DNA of 64,000 bases, taken from NCBI GenBank assembly GCA_016508695.1, contig VNKQ01000017.1, positions 1,302,001 to 1,366,000 of the forward strand. The letters are read 5' to 3'. Source of the DNA: Hyphodiscus hymeniophilus. Its lineage: Eukaryota > Ascomycota > Leotiomycetes > Helotiales > Hyphodiscaceae. Shown piece by piece: positions 32,350 to 44,874 of this stretch. The position numbers were made by a program, and so were the translations under genes. Each line of letters begins with the position of its first letter. Position 1 is the first letter of the stretch. Under the pieces are notes generated by a model. It did no database searches. It was not told where the DNA came from and saw nothing but the letters and a program-made list of their open reading frames with translations.

Positions 32350-34982
32350 ATGGCCGACTTTGAGATGGAGTTCAATTGCAAAGGCCGACGAGGGACACCC
32401 CACTATGATGGCAATGGCTGTCCAATCTATCAGCTGTTTAGAATCTTTGGGAGATACCTCATGAACGGGCAGCTACATTACGATGTGCAGTACTTCGAAT
32501 ATGTTGACGACGAGGCAGATTCTACGCATCACGTCTTGGTTTCGGAGATCAAACAGAACTTCCCTGAAAAGGCCGAGCTATGGGAAGCAAAGTATGGCAA
32601 TGAATGGAGCGCGAATTGGAACGGCGTGACACCCATTTGGCCTTCGAATGGAACTGGAGCTGCCAAGCGACCTTTCGACAACAGCCCTTCTAAAGCAAAG
32701 CGGGATGAAAAGAAGAAGCAGAAGATCGATGATCCATTTGCCATTCCCATGGACGAGGAAAGCAGCGAAGATGGCAACAACTCGCCCAAATTGATCCCCG
32801 TCAGGCCGAAGTCTGCTGGATGTGTGGCCACATCAAGTAGCACAGGAGGAAATTCGGGGCATGTAGCCGGTCCATCGAGATCCAACAGCATGGCGCCACC
32901 ACCGCTTCCTGCTTTATCGAGGGGAAACCCGAGCTCGATGCTGCCTCCGCGCGCAGCAATCGTTCAACCTGTGATGGCTCACACGCTGAGGAATCGACTG
33001 GCAGCATCGGCTCCAGGGACAACGGTAAAATCAAACCGAGCATTGAGACAACCAGCTCAGAACCCCGTGCCTCTGGCCAAGACCACTGCAGTTCCGCAAA
33101 ATCTATCCAGTTCTCACAACACAAGCACTGGATCTTTGGCCCCAAGCTTGTCGTCTGTACCTTCAGGGGCAGGTGCTGCTCCATCAAGATCCATACCATT
33201 GACTAGACTGCAAGGGCAACATGGTATGAAATCCATGGCGAACTTTGACCCCGAAGTCGATGGGAATGAGATCGAGGATGATGATAGTGACGCGATTGCT
33301 GGGCGTCCAGGCCAAACAGCACGCGGGAACACTCTCACAAGGCGGGACATCGTGCCTGCTCCCCTTCGCAAGAGTGATAGCGACGATGAGATGGATATCG
33401 GAGGGCCCTCGATCAAACCTAAATACGCACATCAATATGGCACGCGCAACCCTCCCGTGAGTGTTTCAGACAGCGAAGCAGAGGCTCCGAACCAGGATAG
33501 CCCGTCGTCTCGGCGCCAACCAACGGACTACGACGAAGAAGACTCTCCTATCCACTCTCCGATCATTCCCTCGATCAACGAAGACCCCGAGGACCCGGAC
33601 ATCCTAGTCCCGGATAGTTCGTACCCTTATCAGTCCACGGCTTTCGAAAAAAGGATGGGAGTCGGAGCTGCACAAGCCGCCCTTGAAGAGTCTCAAAGAG
33701 ATATCGAAGAGATGAGGCACGATTACGACACTCAAGTCTTGGAAGTCGATCTGGATGCAGACGATGATGATGACGAGGACTCGCAAGACTCCACGAGCGT
33801 CTCCTCACACGAGCTTTCTTCGAGAAGATTGAAGGGAGCCTTTGCAGACGGCATTCATCGTCTGCTTGAGGTAACGTTCAAGCTCACTGGTATGCCATGT
33901 GATGCATGGATGGTTAAGAGGATGGGAAGTACCGTAAGTTCATGGGATGATTGGTTCTTCGCACAATTCATGATGACGGTGGCATGGGATCAATTGATCC
34001 TGAAACACTTTGTTCATGGGGATCTGCCAAAGGAGTACGTCAACAATGTAGTACTGAGAAAGAAGCTCGACAGTTTAAACAACCTCACCAAGAACGACAT
34101 CTGTCCAGCAATTTACGCACAGTATCTGGTTGATTCCGATGGATCATCCCCCACCTGCAGCGCGATCTCGAATATATTGGACCTCGTCGACATCTACCTC
34201 CAAGGTCTCGACGACAGCATGAATATCCTGTCTGCAAGCCTCGCCGCATCTATCGACAGTCAACTACCTTCAAAGGATTCAATATGGGGCAGTCATACTG
34301 CTCGACAAGGTAGGAGACGATATATTGAAGGACCCGTCCAAGCCAAAACTTGTCGTATCTGGGTAAAAGCCTTGAGAGACCGGATTCGAGGGCTACCGGA
34401 TGACCACAAGTTGGACAGACCACTGGTTGAGGTCGGATACGCAACGAAGCCGAGGACACGGCTCGACGAACACAGCAGGCATACCTCATCAAACTATCTC
34501 ATGAATCTGACGGATGCGATCTGCAAACTTCGACATCAAAAATGCCATATCAAACAGTTTGTTGTTTTCAGATTGGTCCATGTGACACATGCTTGCTATG
34601 CTGAGATTATCGCTACCCGATTTGCTCTGGGATATACTCAGCAAGGCGGAGGCTTCTCCCATTACATCGCTGGGGCAAGTCATCCAGGAGTCGTAAAAGC
34701 TACTGACCAGTACTATTTAGACCTCCAGGAAGAATTGATTCACGATCCGGAATTCGAGACTCGAGTGCAGGAAGAGCTTGGCAAGTTGAAAGAACTTGCT
34801 GAGTTGTGGGCAACATTACGGCGTGTCACCAAAGAGAATGATGAGATGCTAAACATGCTGTGGTGGCAGAGGATGAGGAAGAATTGGATTATGACGAACT
34901 CATAGAAGAAATATTTGGGTTGAAGGAACAATCGAAGATGCTGGAGGAGTGGGATGATATTCTAGCATTGATGGATGAATGA
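32350..34982 (+). CDS. Large orphan protein with possible chromo-like and GIY-YIG-like segments
   Basis: Two exons (32350-34822 and 34870-34982) give 861 aa. The 47-nt intron (GTGTCACC donor, GCTAAAC branch, GGCAG acceptor) is my inference: unspliced, the frame stops at 34905, whereas splicing yields an acidic, coiled-coil-like end (DEEELDYDELIEEIFGLKEQ). Residues about 10-95 look folded (YQLFRIFGRYLMNGQLHYDV, FPEKAELWEAKYGNEW) and vaguely recall a chromodomain. Residues 100-470 are disordered with repeated acidic Ser/Asp patches. Residues about 490-820 are a large helical domain; inside it, VEVGYATKPRTRLDEHSRH recalls the GIY-YIG core followed by an arginine, but the first motif is degenerate and no catalytic claim is made. 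I do not recognise a family. Good codon-level openness over 2.5 kb supports a real gene. Confidence 0.8.
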
Positions 34983-36748
34983 ATAGACTTGAAATGATTA
35001 TATCTCCGAGGCAGTAAAATGCTCGACAAGTTGCACAAGCTTAGATAATCCGTCTTGATTGTATTTTATCTTTTACGTTTCAATCTTTGATCTCTTGATC
35101 CATGTGAGACTCAGTGGTGATCCAATTGCTGAAAACATAGTTACATGCCATAGAATCTATGTAGTTGGGAATGATGAGTCTCCGTCAAGAATGTGTGGAT
35201 TCATCTGAACACCTTTGACGTCTGCCAATAATTATATTGCCCTATGAGTATATTAACCTTACGGCCTCCCGCCGATTCCATCCAGGACTCAGTAATGAGG
35301 ATGCCCTTTATTGTAAGAGTGACGTTGAATCGAGAATCGGTTGGAGAATTCTCACGATAGTACAACGCCTTTAATTTATTCTTTATGGAAATGATTAGAT
35401 AATGTACTTTACACCAGGTATATGCTAAGTATATGCAAAATATTATATATTTACAAATGTCAAGTGATAGGACAGCAGCTTAAAACTCAAAGATCAGAAT
35501 ACGAAAGTATAGACATCAACTCGTAAAGTTCCAAGGCTGGAAGTCAAAGTACTTGAGTAAGAAGCCATTAGAGTTAACAGAGACTATAACAGAGTCCTTC
35601 TAGAGTGATTTATCTACTACGAGTTCTCAAAAGATTGTCTTCGGAAGGAAAAATGTTGAGGGCGAGAGTCCAATAAGACATTGGCTTCTATTCCCCATTG
35701 TATCTATTCCTTCAAAAAGTAAAACTATTGTGATTCAAACGAAGAGCACGATGGGTGTATTACATGCTGCGGGCACATCATCACGTACTTTACGACTCAT
35801 GAGAGTTTGAGGATCTATTCATGAAATTATTCAAAACATCGAAATCACTAGGGTTTGCCATTATATATATATAATATTCAATCTATAAAATGAGAAAGGA
35901 TACATGGAGACAATGCTTCAGAATCGAAACTCGATCCCGTTTATGCCATAGACTTAGAATCTGAACTTCACGGCTTTGTGCATCCTACTGAGACGAGATT
36001 CGAAATACGTTCAAGAAACCGAAATGACTTATTCACTACTCAAGGCTACATTCAACTCTACACTGTTCGTGTGTCCTGCTAGTGCCATTACATGTCATGA
36101 TCCCGTCTAATCCTATAGCTTATCATCATTAGGCACTTTCGAAACCCACTCGAGTTCGAACCGACGTCAATGCTGTTCTCGTTCCCGAGGATATCAACGT
36201 TCCCGAAACCATTATCATTCCCGGGAAACATGTCGTTCCCACTTCTCAAACTGGCCTAGTATATTCATTGCCATGTATTTGGAGGGATGCTCAGAGTCTA
36301 GAAGTCTAGGGGTCTATGACGGGGTCGATTCAAGTGTGGATCTTAAGGCATTGTCTTTCTACACCCTTTCTCAATTTTACAGACTGAACATCACATATAT
36401 CCAAAGCATTCCCCGTGGTAATTTGGGTAAGACTGAGTAATCCGGAAAAGTTCAATCTAACCTCCTCATTCGATGTGACGTATCATCAATGATGGTTAAG
36501 TCGAATATGCTGTTATCCAGATACTCTCTAATTGGACCCTTGCCCGCCTCTTGTTCCAGTCTTACACGTTATCCAGATATTCGCAGACTCTCTCCCGGCT
36601 ATATCGCACGTCCATAACTTGACTCAATTTCGCCTCTCTATCCTTTATCAGAAGTGAACCCCGGAAGGGCTCTTCTATTTCACCAAGACTGTATGATCAT
36701 GTGGTATTAACTCATCGCGTTCATAGCTCGGTTAGATGTAAGAGAGTA
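34983..36748. other. AT-rich intergenic region between convergent genes
   Basis: 1.77 kb, richer in A/T than its surroundings, with a TA microsatellite at about 35863-35875 and a run of irregularly spaced GTTCCCG/TTCCC words at 36175-36240. No gene is seen. Confidence 0.5.
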
Positions 36749-38290
36749 TTACACAGCCTCTCCAAGGTTTTTCTTCCCTAAGTGTTCTTTCCCCTCCATA
36801 TCCTTCAAACATGGCGCGAAGAACAAGTCTCCAGTGAGAGCCTTCCGGATTGTCGCAGTAGCCACCATAATCCATAGCAATGTCACAGTAATAGAGAGAA
36901 TCTAGATCTTAGATCAGCGCCTCGCTTGACGATGCAGGGACAGGAAGAACACGAACGGTGCCAAGAACTCTGAAAAAGGCAGAAGGTAATTCCATGCCCA
37001 TCTGAACTGTTGAGGTGGTGTAGACTCCCAGAGGGAAAGTGAAACCCCACCATCCCATATTGAAAGGGAATTTGCTCCGACTGATACTCGCAAATGCAAA
37101 GAAAAGCCAAACTAATCCAAAACCCCACATAATGAGAGCCACCAAATAGCCCATCACGTAGAGGATATCACCAGACTTTGTTGTGGTCTCGCTAAGCGTT
37201 CCAGTCTGAGGGAATAACTTCATGGCAACCATCCCTAGTTTCTGTATGCCGTACCCGCCTTGGCCTAGCGGGCCAAGGGGAAGGAAGACTGAGACAATGA
37301 CCTCACGAGGTGGAAGTTTGTAGATCGTAAGACGTTGAAAATATACAACTAGGACTGCCATAGCGAGTGGAACGCCTGTCCCCCACAGAATATATGATAC
37401 TATAACCGTGATCAGGGCATGTTGGGGATTTGGAAGAACATCGGCAACGATGGCCCCGGTTGCGGCTGCGACAATTGGAGCAACAACGGGGAGAAGCCAA
37501 GCAGCGGTCATGGATTTGAGTTCGGTCGTGTGGAAATACATGCTACGACAATCAGCATGTGCCTAACCTGAGTCACAGGAGAGTCTTACATTACGAAAGG
37601 GAGATAAAGACAAACGGCCAAGGCAACTACCGCGTCGATCCACCAGAGAACCCAAGCCTACTATAATCAGTTCGGAAAGCTTTTGCGCAGTTGACCCCGG
37701 CTTACTAGTTGGATGGCTCCGTGGCCCCACGCAGGCACACAGACAAAGACCACCATATTGACGATAGTCGCAAATCCCATAGGAAAAGTGCCTAAAAAAA
37801 GAGATTGTGTTGGGTGTCTGATCATAGCTTGCCAAATTGCAGGGTACAGAGTGTAACGTAGAATCGAGATACCGAGAAAGATTAGAAACAGTGCCACATT
37901 GAGACAAAAGATGACGACTGAGATCCAGTAGAGCCATCTTCCATTGTAAGGAAGGTTGTGAAGCAGAATTGACACAACCCCCGTGCCCATATTTATTGAG
38001 AACCATCTGGACAAATGTAAGAATGGTAATATTGATTGAATAGATGTTTTGAGCTGAACCTACGACGGAGTGAAATTTCGGACGATCTTTCTCCACCCAC
38101 GATGGTTTCGGAGGGCTTTGGAGCATGGAGCGATCCTCCTAGTAGACTCATCTCCAGACGTCTGCAGACCGCACTGTGGTGCAGCTCCTTCGACTTTGAC
38201 ATTATCACACGTTTGTGCACAACCATTTCCGGACTGATTCTGCTGGGTCATACCATCTTGAAGGCGGATTGGTGTCTCCGAAGGATCCAT
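36749..38290 (-). CDS. SSU1: Sulphite efflux pump, SSU1/TDT (SLAC1-like) family
   Basis: Plasma-membrane transporter of the tellurite-resistance/dicarboxylate family; in yeasts and dermatophytes SSU1 exports sulphite. Five exons (38290-38064, 38006-37706, 37657-37590, 37542-36957, 36901-36749) encode 444 aa with ten expected helices. Splicing builds the family signature VRNFTPSWFSINMGTGVVS at helix 1; further on are PMGFATIVNM, GAIVADVLPNPQHALITVIVSYI, YKLPPREVIVSVFLPLGPLGQGG and SKFPFNMGWWGFTFPLGVYTTST, all very close to fungal SSU1. The 60-residue cytosolic N-terminus is variable. The ATG at 38290 is the first in frame. No cysteine dioxygenase, the usual sulphite source, is in this window. 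Confidence 0.93.
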
Positions 38291-38832
38291 TAAAGAGAGA
38301 TTGAGACTTCTATAGTCCGAGAGCGCTAAGAGAGGGGTCACTTCTCGTGTTCCTGATGTAGCGTAATCAATAGATAGATCGTTCTCGTATGTTTGCTATA
38401 AGATTAATATTTTGAATTGTGACTCAGACGCAGAACAACAGAGGTCTTTCTATCCGTGTTGCTGTTCACGGAAGATCTCGGGCATTATGTCAGCAATGCA
38501 TTGTCACCACCAGTCACCGCTTAGATGGTAAGAATCAGAAGATGGAGGCGGAAGCTCGGGAGCGCTAATTAATAAGTAACACACGAACCGGATAATAGTA
38601 TACCGACCAAGTTTAAGGCGTATTCATATGATTCGTGAAATTATCATTGGTGGAGTAAATAACCTCGAGAAACTCTATGTGTAGTAGTAAATCCCACAGT
38701 CGCTTCTAGAGCAGTGATTGTAACCGTGACTGCCTAGAGAGACTAATGCAAAAAAACCACCATTTTTTATTTTATCTTTAGACATGCTTTCTCCTCTTAC
38801 ATAAATCGTGGCCCAGTAGAACCTTCAGCATT
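38291..38832. other. Intergenic region
   Basis: 540 bp between the SSU1 promoter and the phosphoesterase 3' end. Contains an A/T-rich stretch around 38750-38775. No gene seen. Confidence 0.5.
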
Positions 38833-40272
38833 CTACTTAAAGTCGGTAAATGTCTCAGGGGTAGGCAGCTTAGAGATAGCATTTTTTCGAGCAGTGTACT
38901 GAATTAAATGATCGAAAGATGGAGCCCACTGAACACGAGGGTTGAATGGTTCGAAATCCCAAAGGTAACCCAGAGTGCGGAGAACAGAAGAGGCACAGTA
39001 AGATACGGTCTCGCCAAAGCTGTTGATACCAAATTGCTCGACTGCTCCCTCGTTGATCCATGGGGAAATGAGGAAGGTAGGAACACGGCCACCGAGACGG
39101 TTGAACTCGTACGTATAGTTTAGGCCGTTGGCAGCCTTTTCGGTATAGGTGAACTCATCAGGGCGGGGAGCGAGTGGGGGAGGAACATGGTCGTGGAAAC
39201 CACCAGTCTCATCAAAAGTAAGGATGAAGAGAGTGTTTTCCCATTGAGGACCTGCGCGGAGAGACTCGTAGACCTTCTTGAGGAAAGCCTCACCATCAGA
39301 GACCAAACCACTGTCGTGCATTGAGGTAGTTCCAACGCCACAGCAAGATGGGTTAAGGTAGGAGAAAGTTGGCAGTTTTCCCGCGAGAGCATCAGAGTAG
39401 AACTGCTCCACGGGGACAGTCTTGTTCTCATTGCCAGATTCCAAGGTCCAGGTGAACGCTTTGGAATCAGGACCCGTACCACCGGCGGTATCCCAGTAGT
39501 TGAGCCAGGAGATACCCTTCTCACCCAATGCCTGGAAGATGGATTTCTGGGGTAGTAGGAATGTATAATCGGCAGCCTGGTTACTGCCATGACCATGTGT
39601 GGTACCGGAAACAAGAGCAAAGCGGTTGGGATCGGTGGGCTGCGAATTGTCAGTCAATGAGTTGGGGAAGACTGAAAAGATTCCACTTACGCCAGCAACA
39701 TCGGAGTGCCAGTGGTTAAAGGTGAGGAAGTTCTGGACAAATGAAGTCATGACAGGAACCTGCTTCTCAGTGTAGTAGTTCATGACTTGGGTGGCAAGCT
39801 CCGTGCTGTTGGCTTTGCTGCCATAGTTATGGATCTGTTCGGTAATGAAACCATTGTTGTTGGGGCGTAGTCTACCATCAGCAATGGCGTTGTTGTCAGG
39901 AGTCCACTGGCTGTAGAATTCCATGGTATTACCGGTGACTGCATGACTTGGGTCATTGGCAACGGAGTCATAGTCCTTAGCCTGGGTGCAGTGAAAGCCC
40001 TGAGAAGGGTTGCTCACGTTGTATGGGTTGCAGAAAGGACCGTTGTTGATGGAGTTCTCAATACCCCTGTGGGTCTGACCGCCCAAGAGGTTGTCGACTG
40101 AGCGATTCTCCATGCAGAGAAGGACAACATTCTTGATCTTGTGTCTCAGGTTTGCAATGGATGAAACAGATCCTGGAGCAAAAGGGCCAGGGAAAGGGAA
40201 AAATGGAGAGTTGGGCAGGGCCGTGGTTGCAGCCGCAAAAGCCAGCAATCCAAAGAGAGCACTTGGATGCAT
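38833..40272 (-). CDS. Secreted phosphoesterase (phospholipase C / acid phosphatase family)
   Basis: Extracellular enzyme of the bacterial-type phospholipase C/PhoA acid phosphatase family (phosphoesterase superfamily), hydrolysing phospholipid head groups or other phosphomonoesters. Two exons separated by a 51-nt intron (39640-39690) give 462 aa. The start MHPSALFGLLAFAAATTALP is a signal peptide. Catalytic motifs are VVLLCMENRSVDNLLGG at about residue 50 and LFILTFDETGGFHDHVPPP at about residue 340, both intact, plus the GGRVPTFLISPW segment. Splicing joins SDVAG to PTDPNRFALVSGT, matching the family; the unspliced frame is open and would insert 17 residues. Several N-glycosylation sites (NVSN, NSTE, NYTY). 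Likely induced by phosphate limitation in relatives, but no site was identified here. Confidence 0.94.
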   Translation of the reverse strand: MHPSALFGLLAFAAATTALPNSPFFPFPGPFAPGSVSSIANLRHKIKNVVLLCMENRSVDNLLGGQTHRGIENSINNGPFCNPYNVSNPSQGFHCTQAKDYDSVANDPSHAVTGNTMEFYSQWTPDNNAIADGRLRPNNNGFITEQIHNYGSKANSTELATQVMNYYTEKQVPVMTSFVQNFLTFNHWHSDVAGVSGIFSVFPNSLTDNSQPTDPNRFALVSGTTHGHGSNQAADYTFLLPQKSIFQALGEKGISWLNYWDTAGGTGPDSKAFTWTLESGNENKTVPVEQFYSDALAGKLPTFSYLNPSCCGVGTTSMHDSGLVSDGEAFLKKVYESLRAGPQWENTLFILTFDETGGFHDHVPPPLAPRPDEFTYTEKAANGLNYTYEFNRLGGRVPTFLISPWINEGAVEQFGINSFGETVSYCASSVLRTLGYLWDFEPFNPRVQWAPSFDHLIQYTARKNAISKLPTPETFTDFK

Positions 40273-42680
40273 TTTGAACAATTGAGCGTCAAACCAAGAG
40301 TAGAAGCGAGTTGAGGATTCTCAGATAATGCTGCTTGGAAAAAGATCAGCGTTGAATGCGGTGATCCCTCTTCTTATACCCCTCTCACGTCTGCCCTTGA
40401 GGGCCATAAAAGCTCTGCGACAGCTCCACCAGGAGCCCATGTGCTCGCCCAACAGTGCATCTGCATCTACGTCGCAAGAGTTTTTGAATTGAAGTTGCAT
40501 GCTTCCGCGCATTCGAGAAGCTCAAGGATACGACCGAATAAGGAAGGTTTGAAGCTCAACCCTGGGTACCTGTACCGTAGCCGACGAACATCAGGAAGAG
40601 ATCGACCAATCTCCCCAATCATTTTACTCAGCGTCTGCACGCCCAGCAGCAGGTACCGAAAGCTTGACTGTGACGTTGGGTGTGAAGCTTTTCAGAGCCG
40701 CGTGGGAGCCAATCAGGATGTCATACGACGGCACGAGCTCTGATTGATCTGTGGTGTGTATGCCCCATACTTTCAAGCTTTCAACGGCCGAAAAGTGGAA
40801 CCGTGTCGATATTATCGTGGGTGAGCTGATATCAATATCCCACCTACGCTTATTAATATAAGGTATATTAGTGGCGAGGGGTAAGTTGCGCTTTGGCAGC
40901 CAGTAACGTGCGTCACGTCCCTTTCCTCCCACTCTTGAAAGCAGTCCTGGCGGTCAAGTCTGTGCCCGGCTAACTGCTGTTTTCAAGTTCACCATATACT
41001 TCCTTGGCCTCTCAGATGCCGAGTTCTCCGCGATCCCGCCCACGTTCCTGAACTCACATACCCTAATCGTCTTTGTCTCGGGAGTAAGTCAACTAAGTTC
41101 TGAGTCTGACAGTTACAGCTCCCGTCTCCCGTCTCCGCAAGCCTCATACCGCTCACTCATCTTGGGCTATCCTCGCTTGTTCTCATGCCCATCAGATGAA
41201 CTCTCACCATTCTTGAATTCAAAAGTCTCCACCAGCACCTTCCTATCCTAACGACATGCATGATCCGATAACATTCCGTGGTTGTGGTATTACAACTGGC
41301 CCATTGGTGTCAGCGCCGTACTAATCCAGGATTCAGTAGATCGGCATGTGAGAGCATCATCTATTGGACAAAATAAATGAAATAGGCGGGCTGGTTCGGT
41401 TACAGCGCGGCTGTCAAATGAAGCTTTGTGATGCTGTGAAAAGCACCAAATAAACGGTACAGATAGTTCACATCTACCGCTTTCGATTCTCTATTCGTAC
41501 AAAGAGGATATTTGTAACACTCCAAATTCCTTGTAGATGCCGAACTGCGTGACTCCGCAGCTTTACTGTCCGAAACAGAAGTAGGATGTCGATTCCAACA
41601 TTGCGATTTAATGTTAAGATAGGTAAGGCCGGGGAGAGGAGCCTCTTTGGCCACTACTCTAATCGCTTTCTCATCGGACATGGCTGTATGCCAAGAGTTG
41701 AATTCGATAACACAGCGTACCAGGAATTATAACTATCTGAGACTCCTACATATGTTGTGACAAGTGAAAGTCTCAAAGCACTTCCACCAAAACTAAGTGT
41801 TGACCAGAGTTTACAATTCTGCAAAAGAGGCTACCAGTCATACGGTCATGGGAGATTGAATTCTGATGCGCCTGGCCGGTTAGGTACACGCCTTTGAACC
41901 TCTCGCCAGATATCACACTATTAGGCCCTAAAATAGAACCTGTGAGTAGAGATATATCACCAAATAGGTAGGATTTCTGTCGGGAAATTGAATATTTGCG
42001 ATATCATGTGTATCAGAATTAGAATCAATCGAAAGAGTCTATCGTGGAACGAGTGAAAGGGCATCACGTGGCCCAACATGACATTTCTCTATGGTACTAA
42101 CGACTAACCTAAGGAGCATTGATATTCTTAATATCAGAAAGCAGTAGATTCCTCTGAGGATAATATAACCTACTAACGTGTCCGTAAGCTCGGGAGGGGA
42201 ATAAGAATTCGTCCATACCCTTCACAGGCTTTCTGCTAACAGTAACGGTTCTTGTTTAATACATGGCATATGTCTTCCCTCCAAGGATAACAGGAGCAGC
42301 GTGACTTTATTTTATAAGGGGCGCCGATTTGACAGCAATGAAGACGTATGGCAAAATAGGTGGGTTGAAGTTATCCCTCAACTTTCCGGAACCAGTCTGC
42401 ATTGTATGTAACTTACGAGAATGACAATAGCGAAGTTGTATTCTTTCTTGAAATCTCTGGCCCTTATACTTATAAATATCCGATTCTGGTTTAGTGCAGT
42501 TCCAGCCAAGGGATATTACTGTCAGGAGAGTGAGAGCGTTCTGGTCCATGCCATGAAGGGTAGTCACTGTAAGGAATATTTGGGAGAGTAATACTTCCAA
42601 TCCTTTAATTAGTATTTTAACGTTATTATTATTATCATTTTTCGTATGTATTAAGTGAAAAAGAAGAACAGTTTAAAGAG
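40273..42680. other. Long intergenic region, no gene supported
   Basis: 2.4 kb. Frames at 40441-40932, 41400-41681 and 42307-42600 are short, lack features and overlap on opposite strands. The distal part (41700-42660) is AT-rich. It includes the promoters of the phosphoesterase and beta-helix genes, divergently transcribed. Confidence 0.5.
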
Positions 42681-44614
42681 ATGAAATTCTACAAATATAT
42701 CCCGGCATTTATCACCCAATTACAGCTGACTCCGACTGGCACGTATGCTGACGTCAGCGTCGCAGGCTTGCTTCCTCTAATTAATCACTCTAAACCGAGG
42801 TCCTTCAAAGCACGAAATATGTCTTCACCGAACTCCGCAACCAGGGCGAATAATACTATATTTGGACCTAATGTCTTCATCTTTGACCCCAGCATGGGTA
42901 CTGAATTTATCCAAGCAGAGGCAACTAGGATCTTCAAACAGATGGAGGCAAATGAGTTCGGCCAGCAACGCTATGCCATACTCTTCACACCAGGTTCTTA
43001 CTCTGTCTTATTCGACGTTGGCTTCTATACGTCGGTTGCGGGTTTAGGTCAGAATCCAGATGATGTACTCATAACCGGGGGTGTCAACGTCCCTGCATAT
43101 TGGATGCCAAACCGCAACGCAACTTGTAACTTTTGGCGATCATTTGAGAATTTGGCGATCGAAGCTTCAGATGTCACAAACAAAACTACGACTATAGCGG
43201 TATCCCAGGTACACAAGACTTCACAGTAATTGGTCAAGAATATACTGACCTAATACTCCCGAAGGCTGCACCACTGCGTCGTATGCACGTCAAAAGTGCT
43301 GGAGGCTTGTGGTTATTCCAAGTTGATCCCAATACTGGCGCAGGTGGCTGGGCCAGCGGTGGGTACATGGCTGACTCAATCATCGACGGACAAGTTCTTC
43401 CTGGGTCACAGCAGCAGTGGCTCTCGCGGAATAGCAAATGGGGAAGTTGGGCGAACGGTGTTTGGAACATGGTTTTTGTAGGTTGTAACAACGCTCCAAG
43501 CCAGGTCAACTATCCCAAGGAGCCTTACACCACAGTTGAATACACGCCCATCATCCGAGAAAAGCCGTATCTTTACGTCAAAGGCCAGGGAGGTTACTTC
43601 GTCTTCATACCAGCTCTACAGAGAGACTTTCAAGGGCCGAGCTGGGCGAGCATGCCCACACCTGGAACATCAGTTCCTATTTCTGAATTTTATATCGCTC
43701 AGCCAGGAACTTCCACGGCGGCTGACATCAATGCGGCCCTTAACATCGGCAAGCATGTCTTCTTCACCCCCGGAGTATACCAACTCGATGTGGCGCTACA
43801 GGTCTCCAAAGCCAATACTACCATCCTAGGAATAGGCTTTCCCTCTCTCATACCCACTTCTGGCCAGCCCGCCATTTGTATATCCGACGTCGATGGGGTC
43901 ACAATTGCAGGTCTAATCATAGACGCAGGACCTCTGAACTCCCATTGCCTTCTCGAGGTCGGTCCTGCAGGAAGTTCAGCTCCTCACAAATCCGATCCCA
44001 CTTTTTTATACGATTTGACAGTCCGCACCGCCGGCCCAATAGCTGGTAAAAATGATGTTGGTATCATAATCAACAGCCACGATGTCGTTGGCGATCAACT
44101 CTGGCTTTGGCGTGCGGACCACGGTGCTGGCGCTGGCTGGGAAACAAACCGGACCAAAAATGGTCTGATTGTGAACGGGAATGATGTGACGATGTACGGC
44201 CTGTTTAATGAGCACCATGAAGAATATCAAACGCTCTGGAATGGCAATGGGGGTCGATTGTACTTCTATCAGTCCGAAATCCCGTACGACCCACCCGCTC
44301 AGGGAGTGTGGAAATCTGATAAAGACCAGCGCAATGGTTACGCCTCGTACAAGGTGGCAGATAACGTGGTTAGTCATGAGGCATGGGGTCTGGGAGTCTA
44401 TTGTTACTTCCGGGATTGTCCTGTGAAGGTGGAAAATGCCATTGAGGTTCCGAACCGGGCAGGAGTTAAGGTTCATCATATGACGACCGTGTGGCTAAAC
44501 GGTGTGGCCGGCAGTGAGATCTCACATATAATCAATGGAGAGGGTGACAGTGTCCATGGTAATAGCCCCGAGACAGCTATGCGGCAAACGATGAATGAGT
44601 ATCCTTCTAGTTGA
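42681..44614 (+). CDS. Right-handed beta-helix protein (fungal 'adenylyl cyclase/coagulation factor 5-8' annotated family)
   Basis: Two exons (42681-43208 and 43265-44614, intron 56 nt) encode 625 aa. The family is widespread in fungi and actinomycetes and carries misleading names; its fold is a pectate-lyase-like right-handed beta-helix, so a carbohydrate-active or carbohydrate-binding role is the best guess. Recognisable segments are NTIFGPNVFIFDPSM, QRYAILFTPGSY, the spliced AVSQAAPLRRMHV, WASGGYMADS, the phrase FVGCNNAP, HVFFTPGVYQLD, LWRADHGAGAGWETN, YGLFNEHHEEYQTLWNGNGG, FYQSEIPYDPP and HEAWGLGVYCYFRDC. Most relatives are secreted, but this N-terminus (MKFYKYIPAFITQLQLTPTG) is not a clear signal peptide, so the first exon may be incomplete. 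No catalytic residues are established for the family. Confidence 0.88.
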
Positions 44615-44874
44615 AGCAGCACGCTGGGGGTTCTCAATAAAGATGTTCCCCAACACGACTCCATGGTATGACTAACTTGTGATCACACTAGTCACACGCT
44701 TCATTATTGCTCCCAGCCTAATCCATGTGGTCGTTACACTATTATCCGATGATTTTATTTCATTACCGTCATCATATTATTTCACAAATGAATGCTTCGC
44801 TTGCTAAAACTGAGAATTGCCCATACGCTCAATGCCATTGCGATCTCAGTCTCATGACAAAAAAACGAATCCGT

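Noticed and set aside
36130..36190. tRNA-like GTTCGAA box on the minus strand
   Set aside because: The flanking bases do not pair into a T-arm and no anticodon or acceptor stem can be drawn. No tRNA or rRNA gene was found in the window.
37590..37705. Suspected frameshift in SSU1 exon 3
   Set aside because: It came from my own miscounting of a row; on recount the exon is 68 nt and the whole model is a multiple of three.
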